Source of the DNA: a virus
Reading direction: 5' to 3' (one strand)
Length of the DNA stretch: 41,979 bases
Virus record (IMG/VR): IMGVR_UViG_3300020205_003344
Span: 1-41,979 of that record
The notes below the pieces were generated by a model, which had not been told where the DNA came from, made no database searches, and saw only the letters and a program-made list of their open reading frames with translations. Below are positions 27,798 through 34,524 of this stretch, one piece after another (position 1 is the stretch's first letter; each line of letters begins with the position of its first letter). A program made the position numbers and the translations under genes.

Positions 27798-27812
27798 CGA
27801 AAGGCAATACCA

Positions 27813-28004
27813 ATGTCAGATAACAAATTCAAGTATTTCACAGTGACGACAACTTCGCTCGTGAAGGCTAACAATAAGGCAGACGCAGAGAAGATTGCAA
27901 CAAGTTCTAGCAATCGTCGCTCAACTCTTGGTGAGATGCTCTACAGAGAAGTGGGCACTGAGCGAATCTCGGCTGCTGAGGCTCGTGAACAGATGGTCGA
28001 CTGA
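27813..28004 (+). CDS. Small protein of unknown function with higher G+C
   Basis: ATG 27813 has AAAGG upstream (about 27800-27804). The 63-residue product reads as a compact soluble protein: FKYFTVTTTSLVKANNKADAEK, then a Ser/Arg segment and an acidic/basic helix (GTERISAAEAREQMVD). The gene is 91/192 = 47% G+C by my count, well above its AT-rich neighbours. It uses CTC, GTG, GAG and CGC codons that are rare elsewhere in the window. It is followed by a strong terminator. Higher G+C may mean recent acquisition or selection for high expression in the host. No family is recognised with confidence. Confidence 0.6.
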   Translation: MSDNKFKYFTVTTTSLVKANNKADAEKIATSSSNRRSTLGEMLYREVGTERISAAEAREQMVD

Positions 28005-28040
28005 CCTTCGTCAATAAAGTCTCTAAGTAATTATTGGACA

Positions 28041-28075
28041 GATTGAGGGGGGTTAAACCCCCTCAATCGCTTTTA
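28041..28075 (+). terminator. Strong rho-independent terminator
   Basis: GATTGAGGGGG (from 28041) pairs with CCCCCTCAATC (to 28068) around a short GTTAAA loop, an 11-bp perfect stem, and is followed by GCTTTT. It closes the nucleotide-metabolism block after the 63-aa gene. The 87-nt gap around it contains no convincing promoter, only an AAAGG ribosome site just before ATG 28092. Confidence 0.85.
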
Positions 28076-28091
28076 AAGGTAAAGAAAAAAA

Positions 28092-28784
28092 ATGATTATT
28101 GCACAAATGATTGGTAGAAATGAGTCTTCTAGATTTTTAGAAGATGTTTTGCAAAGATTATCAACACAAGTTGATAAAATAATATTCACAGACGACTGCT
28201 CCACTGATAATACTATGGAAATAGCGGCAAAATACGCTGAAGTCTTTCAAACCCCTGAACAATTATTTAACGTTCATGAAGGAAAATTGAGAGCTTTTGC
28301 CTGGGGTAATCTAGAAAAATTTGCTAGCGTCGGGGATTGGGTTGTAGCCATAGATTGTGATGAGAAACTTTATCACTCAGAAGACATATCCATTAGAGAC
28401 GTATTGAAGACATCGCCTTTTGATGTTGTCAATGTCCGCTTTTATCATATGTGGAATGAAACTCAATATAGAGTTGATAAGCTATGGACCCCAAATAATA
28501 GTAGTAGAATATTTAGATATCTAGAAAATGGTGGATTTAATAATAGGCAACTGGCGTGTGGATCAGAACCCACTTATGTAGGAGATATGATCGCTAGAAA
28601 AAATTACTGGGTTGATTCTAAACTCGTAATGCAACACTTGGGCTACATCAGAGATGAAGACAAAATTGCTAAGCATCAGCGATACTCGCAATTAGACGGT
28701 GGAGCTTTCCACCAGTTAGATCATATCAATTCAATCGTAGATGAAAATCCAGTTTTAATTAACTGGGGTTCATTCGGAATTTAA
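28092..28784 (+). CDS. Family 2 glycosyltransferase
   Basis: ATG 28092 follows AAAGG and a poly-A stretch. The 230-residue protein has the GT-A pattern of bacterial glycan-forming family 2 enzymes: IIAQMIGRNESSRFL at the start, DKIIFTDDCSTDNTMEIAAKY (split by short loops) and the metal-binding WVVAIDCDEKL with D88 and D90. The central region then carries VNVRFYHMWNE. The C-terminal half differs from the upstream glycosyltransferase and includes a His-rich acceptor-side segment (MQHLGYIRDEDKIAKHQ). It lies right after a terminator and just before another sugar-transfer-like gene, so the two may act in one pathway. Confidence 0.83.
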   Translation: MIIAQMIGRNESSRFLEDVLQRLSTQVDKIIFTDDCSTDNTMEIAAKYAEVFQTPEQLFNVHEGKLRAFAWGNLEKFASVGDWVVAIDCDEKLYHSEDISIRDVLKTSPFDVVNVRFYHMWNETQYRVDKLWTPNNSSRIFRYLENGGFNNRQLACGSEPTYVGDMIARKNYWVDSKLVMQHLGYIRDEDKIAKHQRYSQLDGGAFHQLDHINSIVDENPVLINWGSFGI

Positions 28785-28795
28785 TAGGAGATAAA

Positions 28796-29443
28796 ATGAC
28801 ATTTCTTAATCCAACAGATTCACTAAAAAATCTTACTTCAGCAATGGGTAAAAGAGAAAAATTTAGTTACATTAACGTTCCTAAATCTTCGATAGTAGCC
28901 CTAAGTAAGAACAGTGAAAATCCATTCCCTGCGCTTTTTGCCAAGAACATTATCTCTTCATTAAAAAATAATGACAAGAGAATTATGAAAGCAATCTCGC
29001 ATACTTTAGTATCTGATATTGAAAATGGAAGACACTTTAAGATTGGATTGAACAAAAGTTTTGAGTATTATTACTCAAACGTATTTGAATACTTTTATCT
29101 CAATAACAAAAATGCATACAATTCACTAATTGATTATTATATTAGAAATACTCCAAAAGTTATTGTTACACTACACGACAAGAAACTTGCTCAACGCCAC
29201 TTTGGATTTGATACGCATATTATAAATGTTCCTTATAATAATTATCACGAAAAGTTAGACAGCGTCTACGCGGAGTTGGCCGAAATGGAAAAGGAAGTAG
29301 ATTACTGCCTTTTGGATTGTGGTGTTTTTGGTTTAGCTTTGATGAATAAGATGTGGGATAATCTAAATATATCCATAATTGATACTGGTAAAACTTTGTC
29401 ATTGAGCAAGGCTGCATTTCATAACAATACCAATGAAAGATAA
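28796..29443 (+). CDS. GT-D-fold-like glycosyltransferase domain protein
   Basis: ATG 28796 follows AGGAG with a good spacer. The 215-residue product has a helical N-terminus with FPALFAKNIISSLKN and RIMKAISHTLVSDI. The C-terminal half has the alternating strands of a GT-D-type Rossmann fold: KVIVTLHDKKLA, THIINVPYNNYH, DYCLLDCGVFGLALMNKM and LNISIIDTGKTLSLSKA. That last pattern (a strand, G-x-x-G, then 'sIIDtG') resembles the nucleotide-sugar end of GT-D enzymes that decorate bacterial glycans. The catalytic DGE-type motif is not obvious, so activity is uncertain. It follows a family 2 enzyme by 11 nt, and its end overlaps the next gene. Confidence 0.55.
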   Translation: MTFLNPTDSLKNLTSAMGKREKFSYINVPKSSIVALSKNSENPFPALFAKNIISSLKNNDKRIMKAISHTLVSDIENGRHFKIGLNKSFEYYYSNVFEYFYLNNKNAYNSLIDYYIRNTPKVIVTLHDKKLAQRHFGFDTHIINVPYNNYHEKLDSVYAELAEMEKEVDYCLLDCGVFGLALMNKMWDNLNISIIDTGKTLSLSKAAFHNNTNER

Positions 29444-30068
29444 TTATAAAAGAATACAAGATGATGATATTGAATTTCTAATAGATCTTTTATTAGATAC
29501 TAATTATTCTATAAATCAAATAGCAAAAGAACTTGACGTTCCAATATCTGAGGTAAATAAAAAGATTAATTATCTTGGATTAAATTGGTTAAAAGATTCT
29601 AAAAAGAAAATGTCACGTGGTCAAACCGCTCTGACAATGATAATGAAAAAGCTTTTGCCTGGAGAAGATGTAGTTAATGAATTCCATATTGGAGACAAAC
29701 TTCGATTAGACGTTTATTGTCCTTCATATGGAATAGCTGCAGAGTATCATGGCCGTCAACACTTCTTTTACACGTCTAGATTTTTTGAATCAAAGTATGA
29801 ATTCGAAGAAGCACAGAAAAGAGATATTATCAAAGCACAGTGGTGCAAAGATAATGCAATTGTCTTAATTGTTTTCCGTTATAATGACTCTCTAACTGAG
29901 AACAGCGTGTATAATAGAATGCTAGAAGCTATCAGAAGTAGTCCTGATAGCAAGAAAGACAACAATAAAATAAGTATTACAACTTCTAGCTATTATCAAG
30001 AAATGAAAAAAAAGAATTCAGAGTATAAAAAGAATCTTTACCGCAAACTAAAAGGCTCCAAAAATTGA
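29433..30068 (+). CDS. VSR/DUF559-like PD-(D/E)XK endonuclease with N-terminal HTH
   Basis: ATG 29433 overlaps the upstream gene by 11 nt. The 211-residue product has an N-terminal helix-turn-helix (NYSINQIAKELDVPISEVNK, residues 24-43). It continues with a VSR-like nuclease core: KLRLDVYCPSYGIAAEYHGR with D93 and E104, then HFFYTSRFF and a helix with RDIIKAQWCKDN, VLIVFRYND. This class of nuclease nicks or cuts DNA; phage members act as homing or repair enzymes. The C-terminal 50 residues are basic and Lys-rich. It lies directly in front of the replicative helicase, so a role at replication intermediates is possible. Freestanding homing endonuclease is the main alternative. Confidence 0.72.
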   Translation: MKDNYKRIQDDDIEFLIDLLLDTNYSINQIAKELDVPISEVNKKINYLGLNWLKDSKKKMSRGQTALTMIMKKLLPGEDVVNEFHIGDKLRLDVYCPSYGIAAEYHGRQHFFYTSRFFESKYEFEEAQKRDIIKAQWCKDNAIVLIVFRYNDSLTENSVYNRMLEAIRSSPDSKKDNNKISITTSSYYQEMKKKNSEYKKNLYRKLKGSKN

Positions 30069-31528
30069 TGGCACTTGAAGAGATAGAAGAATCACAAGAA
30101 ACTCCACTAGAATATCAAGCATTTGCGCTTTGCTTAAAAGAACACGGTGCAATATCCTATTTTGATGAGAATCTTCCACAGGATATCGTTGGTATGATTC
30201 ATGGGGAAAAAGGCATTCATGAATTTTACGGTGCACTCCTTGGTTTTTATCGAGCAACTAATTTAGACGTAGTTGATCCAATAGCATTCAAGTCATGGCT
30301 GTCTAGCGAGACAGATATATATGATGCACTTGGTGGCTCTTCCGGTGTAGGCATAATGATAGATTATATCCTTAGTGTCAATTCTTCTACAAAAGAATCA
30401 GTGGTTGAATTAATCAAGCACAAGGCAAATAAGCGTAAGCAAATTCTCAATCTTCAAGAGCTCCAAATACTTATTAATAAAAAAGGTTTGAAATCACAGG
30501 AAGATGTTAATCGGATTAATGATCTGACATCTTTAATTAAAGATCTTGAAAATCAAATTAAATATGATCCTTTTAGTAAATTGACTACAGGTCATGATAT
30601 TTCAAATAGAGCTGATCGTTTACTGGATATACCTGATTTTGTACCAACTCAGTTTAAGGCTCTAAATAGGGCTATGGGGTACACAGATGAGGGCGGGTTC
30701 TTTAAGGGCGCTGTACACGCTATTATCGCCCCCTCAGGCAAAGGTAAGAGTACGTTCGCTAAGTGCCTAGCAAATCATTGGCTAGATAATGGCTATAGAG
30801 TTTTATTCGTAAACTTTGAAGAAGCTTTAGGTCACTGGGAAAGAATCCTTATGACTCAAATTATTGGGGAGAATGTTTACTCAGAAGCTCACAAGTGGAG
30901 TGAGGAAAAGAAACAATTCTATTTGTCCAAGTTTAAATCAAAGCTTGAAGAATGGGGTGATAGATTAATGGTTCGCCACGATCCTGAAACTCCGTACTTT
31001 GAAGACCTTGAATTCTGGCTCAGAGATTTAATCGGACATACAGGAGATATGCCAGACGTAGTCATCATTGACACCATCCAATCCATGTTTACTCGTGGAA
31101 GCGGTAAAGGTAAACCAAGATGGGGCGAGTTTGAAGAAATGATGGTTAGATTAGAAAAGCTTGCAAGAGATATGAATTGTGCGATGATCATCACCGCTCA
31201 AGAAAATTCAAATAGAATGAAAGAAAAAAGAGAAGTTGTCCAACAATCTGACACTGGTGGATCTCTTGCTATCCAACAAAAGTGCGCAGTTACAATTTTC
31301 ATAACAGAAAAACGCTTGTCTTCAAATGATGAAACTGAAGATGATAATGTAATGCAGCTTCAGATACCAAAGAATAGAATTACTGGTTCTGCATTTATGT
31401 ATGATCCCCCCCTAGTAAGATACAACGATGCAAAAAAAATCTATGAAGATTATGAAGTAATCAGTGATGAATCATACTCAGAATCAACCGATCTTCAAGA
31501 TCTATTAAGTGGAGAAGGTTTTGACTAA
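30068..31528 (+). CDS. DnaB-like replicative DNA helicase
   Basis: ATG 30068 overlaps the previous stop (TGATG). The 486-residue protein has a helical N-terminal region of about 180 residues that does not look like the standard DnaB N-domain, and then a RecA-like motor. Walker A is APSGKGKST at about residues 220-228. VLFVNFEEA follows, PDVVIIDTIQSM is Walker B, and CAMIITAQENSNRM and SDTGGSLAIQQKC match DnaB motifs H3 and H4. A C-terminal KNRITGSAF closes the domain. It unwinds the lagging-strand template at the fork. It is followed without gap by an Fe-S nuclease-like gene, an HD hydrolase and the primase, forming a replication operon. Confidence 0.85.
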   Translation: MALEEIEESQETPLEYQAFALCLKEHGAISYFDENLPQDIVGMIHGEKGIHEFYGALLGFYRATNLDVVDPIAFKSWLSSETDIYDALGGSSGVGIMIDYILSVNSSTKESVVELIKHKANKRKQILNLQELQILINKKGLKSQEDVNRINDLTSLIKDLENQIKYDPFSKLTTGHDISNRADRLLDIPDFVPTQFKALNRAMGYTDEGGFFKGAVHAIIAPSGKGKSTFAKCLANHWLDNGYRVLFVNFEEALGHWERILMTQIIGENVYSEAHKWSEEKKQFYLSKFKSKLEEWGDRLMVRHDPETPYFEDLEFWLRDLIGHTGDMPDVVIIDTIQSMFTRGSGKGKPRWGEFEEMMVRLEKLARDMNCAMIITAQENSNRMKEKREVVQQSDTGGSLAIQQKCAVTIFITEKRLSSNDETEDDNVMQLQIPKNRITGSAFMYDPPLVRYNDAKKIYEDYEVISDESYSESTDLQDLLSGEGFD

Positions 31529-32304
31529 TGCTAGAATTAAACGTAGAAGCTATTAAAGATTTTCAAACTTGTGAAAGATTATACGATTATAGATATCGTG
31601 ATAAGCTTCCCGAAAAAGTATATTCAAGAGATATTTATACTGCTAAATTTGAATCAACTATTAAGAATATTATTTATTTTTTTTGGTTCAAAAAACAAGC
31701 AGGCATTAGTCCGTCCTACTCATCACTACTAAATAGGTGGGAAAAATTATGGTTCCCAAAGAATGTGGACCATTACGATATAGCTACTGAACAGCATGAA
31801 AGCATGTACGGCAATATGGCTAGCCTAACCACTAAGGCGGCAAACATACTATTGACATTTCATGAAACTTACTCAGACGTTGATATGATCCCCCTTGCTA
31901 TATCTGAAGAGTACATAGCGGTTATCAATAAAGAAATTAAAATAGTGGATAAATTTGATTTAATAATTAGAAAAGATAATAAAAATTATGTAACAAAACT
32001 TCTTTTCAATTATAAGACAAATCATAGACATATGTATCAAGTCGATTTCTCTGCGATGTACATGGGGTTCAAACTCCGCCATCCAAATCGGGTCAATGAA
32101 ACTAACTTTGGTTATATTGATCTAATGTCAAATAGTTTAGATTTCATAGAATATGAAATTAGTAGCGAAGACATTGACTCCTTGGAGTACTGGTGTGATA
32201 CAATGTGTCATAAGGAAACTTTTGTTCCAAGAAGAGGCTTAACAGCCTACTGCAAAAAGTGTCCGCACGATGAGCCATGTTCTAAATGGATTGGATGGAA
32301 ATAA
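31528..32304 (+). CDS. Fe-S PD-(D/E)XK (RecB/Cas4-like) protein with altered catalytic motif
   Basis: Its ATG at 31528 overlaps the helicase stop (TAATG). The 258-residue product has the layout of a RecB/Cas4-type Fe-S nuclease: an N-terminal C15 (FQTCERLYDYRY) and a C-terminal cluster C242-x2-C245-x5-C251 (YCKKCPHDEPC) that could hold a 4Fe-4S centre. The nuclease core is degenerate. D144 (KFDLII) is kept and K163 is present, but the D/E of the D-Y-K motif is replaced by N161 (LFNYKTNH), and I see no early H motif. A second protein of the same family at 38609 keeps D-Y-K. This one may have lost cleavage and serve as a structural or DNA-binding partner of the helicase. Confidence 0.65.
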   Translation: MLELNVEAIKDFQTCERLYDYRYRDKLPEKVYSRDIYTAKFESTIKNIIYFFWFKKQAGISPSYSSLLNRWEKLWFPKNVDHYDIATEQHESMYGNMASLTTKAANILLTFHETYSDVDMIPLAISEEYIAVINKEIKIVDKFDLIIRKDNKNYVTKLLFNYKTNHRHMYQVDFSAMYMGFKLRHPNRVNETNFGYIDLMSNSLDFIEYEISSEDIDSLEYWCDTMCHKETFVPRRGLTAYCKKCPHDEPCSKWIGWK

Positions 32305-32972
32305 TGAGTAAGAGTATTTTAGATGATATTCTAAAAGAAGATACAAGTAGTCAGATTATTCAGGAAGATGAATACTTAGCTTCTTTATTACAGGAAATTG
32401 GACTTATAGATGATGAAGGAATTAAATCATTTGTCAGATCGCTTTTATTAAAAGCTAGTACATTCTGGGAAATACCATCTAGTTTCTCTGGAAGATATCA
32501 TCCACCTGATGAGCATGGCCCTGGCGGAAATGCCCTACATACCAAAAGAGTCGTAAGAGTTGCAGAAGTAATATCAGATTCTTACGCACTAAGCATCGAA
32601 GAAAGAGATCTTATAATTGCTGCGTGCTTGCTTCATGATATCACTAAGGGAATTCCATCGGAAGAAAGTGGAATGTTTCATTACGATCCCATGCACCCAT
32701 ACACTGTTAATAAATTTGTATCAGACTGTATCCGTCATGATAAGGAATATGCTAATGATAGTCATTCCTCTACGTTGTTTATTTCTGAAGAAAATGTACA
32801 GAGCATATTGAGACTAGTTAGGTGCCACTTAGGTCCATGGTCACCGGTACCGGAAACATACCCGATAACTTATATGGATTATATTGTACACTTAGCTGAT
32901 AATATAGCTAGTAAAGTGCATATCATAATCGAAGATAGCCAATTAATCAATGACAGATGGACAAATGAATAG
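32304..32972 (+). CDS. HD-domain phosphohydrolase
   Basis: ATG 32304 overlaps the previous stop (TAATG); an in-frame ATG at 32286 is less likely. The 222-residue product has HD motifs: H79 (NALHTKR), H111-D112 (CLLHDITKG), H131 (DPMHPYTV) and a late HLADNIAS. This fold hydrolyses phosphate esters, often nucleotides or signalling nucleotides. The N-terminal 60 residues are acidic and helical. It sits in the middle of the replication operon, so a nucleotide-clearing or nucleic-acid-processing role is plausible. It overlaps the next small gene by 8 nt. Confidence 0.8.
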   Translation: MSKSILDDILKEDTSSQIIQEDEYLASLLQEIGLIDDEGIKSFVRSLLLKASTFWEIPSSFSGRYHPPDEHGPGGNALHTKRVVRVAEVISDSYALSIEERDLIIAACLLHDITKGIPSEESGMFHYDPMHPYTVNKFVSDCIRHDKEYANDSHSSTLFISEENVQSILRLVRCHLGPWSPVPETYPITYMDYIVHLADNIASKVHIIIEDSQLINDRWTNE

Positions 32973-33126
32973 CAGAATATCAAAGAGAATTTATATAATT
33001 TCTATACTAGAAGACATAATTAAAGAATCAGTCTACTATAGAAATAATTCATTTAATTTGAAAAAAGAAAATCGTATTGTAATCGCCAGTATTTCCAACA
33101 AAGAGTCTAAGGCAAAGATACTATGA
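32965..33126 (+). CDS. Small basic protein of unknown function
   Basis: ATG 32965 overlaps the HD gene and its TGA overlaps the primase start (ATGA), so a coupled chain runs through it. The 53-residue product is basic and hydrophobic at the start (RISKRIYIISILEDIIKESV), then Asn/Lys-rich (FNLKKENRIVIASISNKES). There is no ribosome site of note. The two-sided coupling is the main support that it is a real gene. Function is unknown; nothing in the sequence points to a family. Confidence 0.5.
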   Translation: MNSRISKRIYIISILEDIIKESVYYRNNSFNLKKENRIVIASISNKESKAKIL

Positions 33127-34325
33127 TAATCCCAAGTGATCCAGATAAATTTTTATCCTCTTGGAAATACCTAGAAACAGCAAAGTATGTTCAGAGTCTA
33201 GGTAGAGTCATCCGTCAAAAAGACGGAGATAATACTCTATTTATAGAAATAAAAGATAAAGAATCTTTCCGTCAGAAAAATGGAAATATCGGCCTCTATA
33301 CTTCTATCTGGCATTATAATTCCACTGATCTAGATAAAGCAATTAGATTAGGTTCACTATATTTTGATATAGATAACAAAGATCCACATGAGTCATATAT
33401 CGATTGCATGAAGTTGTATAATTATCTTATTAATTATATTCCAAAGTCTGCTGTACTAGTATATTTTACTGGCAAAAAAGGCTTTCACATAGAATGCGAA
33501 GCTATTACATTGGGTATTAATCCCTCGAACAATCTTCCTAATATTTTTAGGTTTATAGCTTCAACTCTAAAAGACAAACTCAAGTTAGAGTCACTGGATT
33601 TCAGCGTGTATGACGCTAGAAGAATGTGGCGCCTAGAGGGCAGTAAACATCAGGACACAAACCTATACAAGAATTTAATACCAGAAGATATTCTCCTTGA
33701 AGGCATGGATGCAATAACAAATTATTGCTCTACACGCTCATTAAATGAGGTCTCAGAGCAGCATTTCAATGCCAAGGCCAATGAATGGTTTAGAGAATTT
33801 ACTTATGATATGGAAATAGAAAAAGAAAAATCAAAAGATTTTATGGGCTATTTCAATAAATACGGGTCAACTGCATTTAAGCAAATGGATGTTAAGGAAA
33901 AACAATTTACTCCTGACAAACTGTTAAAAAGCTGTACATCGATAGCTAGACTTCAGCAACAAGCTATTGAGAAGAATTATCTAGAGCATGAGGCAAGATT
34001 ATTCCTATGCTCCATCTTAAGTTATAACGAAGAGTCAATAAAATTTCTTCACGGCATCCTAAGCCATTGTTCAGACTATAACGTTGAAAAAACCAACAGT
34101 CATATAAACGATTGGGTTAAAAGAAGACAATTGGGAATTGGCGGAAGACCTTACACATGCGAAAGAGCTAATTCCGTAGGTGTTGGATGTGGACAATGTT
34201 CACTAGACAAAAAAAATAAATGGGTAAAGATAGGGGACAAGTATGTTGAAACGCAAGAACAGTCCTCCCCTTCCCCGGTACGCTTTGCGTATAAATTAAT
34301 GGATAAAGGAGGTGAACATGCCTGA
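33123..34325 (+). CDS. Archaeo-eukaryotic-type DNA primase with C-terminal four-cysteine domain
   Basis: This 400-residue protein starts at ATG 33123 within the previous stop. Its N-terminal half has AEP primase motifs: LGSLYFDIDNKD with D82 and D84, YFTGKKGFHIECE with H122, and LDFSVYDARRMWRLEGSKHQ with D159, D164, R170 and H176. These make RNA or DNA primers. The C-terminal half has C271, C346, C356 and C359 (YTCERANSVGVGCGQC), like the Fe-S domain of the large primase subunit PriL. The two activities appear fused in one chain. Its place between the helicase group and DnaE identifies it as the replication primase. Pairing an AEP-type primase with a bacterial DnaE polymerase is noteworthy. 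Confidence 0.83.
   Translation: MIIPSDPDKFLSSWKYLETAKYVQSLGRVIRQKDGDNTLFIEIKDKESFRQKNGNIGLYTSIWHYNSTDLDKAIRLGSLYFDIDNKDPHESYIDCMKLYNYLINYIPKSAVLVYFTGKKGFHIECEAITLGINPSNNLPNIFRFIASTLKDKLKLESLDFSVYDARRMWRLEGSKHQDTNLYKNLIPEDILLEGMDAITNYCSTRSLNEVSEQHFNAKANEWFREFTYDMEIEKEKSKDFMGYFNKYGSTAFKQMDVKEKQFTPDKLLKSCTSIARLQQQAIEKNYLEHEARLFLCSILSYNEESIKFLHGILSHCSDYNVEKTNSHINDWVKRRQLGIGGRPYTCERANSVGVGCGQCSLDKKNKWVKIGDKYVETQEQSSPSPVRFAYKLMDKGGEHA
34306..34315 (+). promoter_or_regulatory. Full-length Shine-Dalgarno (AAGGAGGTGA)
   Basis: AAGGAGGTGA is the complete anti-16S complement, two bases before ATG 34318. It lies within the end of the primase gene and fixes ATG 34318 as start of the zinc-ribbon gene, though the spacing is shorter than ideal. 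It also suggests that this small protein is made in much larger amounts than the primase. Confidence 0.7.
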
Positions 34326-34524
34326 GATAGAAAACACAGATGATGTTATTGGTGTCTGCTCTGAATGTAAGTCAGATCAGCCCGAAAGATATATGTACAA
34401 TAGTCCATTCGCTCAAGAGGGTAAGCCGGTCCCTTGCAAGTATTGTGGTGGAGTAGTGATTATTACTTATAGAGAAGTAAGAGATAGCTCTTTAGAAGGT
34501 TCAGACAAGAGTAGAGGAATTTAA
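34318..34524 (+). CDS. Zinc-ribbon-like small protein
   Basis: The full Shine-Dalgarno site sets the start at ATG 34318. The 68-residue product carries two C-x2-C pairs, VCSECKSD and VPCKYCGGV, which with the spacing between them form a rubredoxin-like zinc ribbon. The rest is acidic at the start (PEIENTDDVIG) and charged at the end. Zinc ribbons bind nucleic acid or proteins. It overlaps the primase end by 8 nt and its stop overlaps the polymerase start (TAATG), so it is embedded in the replisome operon and may be a small replication or transcription factor. Confidence 0.7.
   Translation: MPEIENTDDVIGVCSECKSDQPERYMYNSPFAQEGKPVPCKYCGGVVIITYREVRDSSLEGSDKSRGI

Noticed and set aside
19890-28020. 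Recurrent ATAAAGTC sequences (near 19895, 20660 and 28012) as a late-promoter motif
   Set aside because: Three loose matches in an AT-rich genome, one inside a coding region, without a shared -35. This is too weak to call a phage sigma target.
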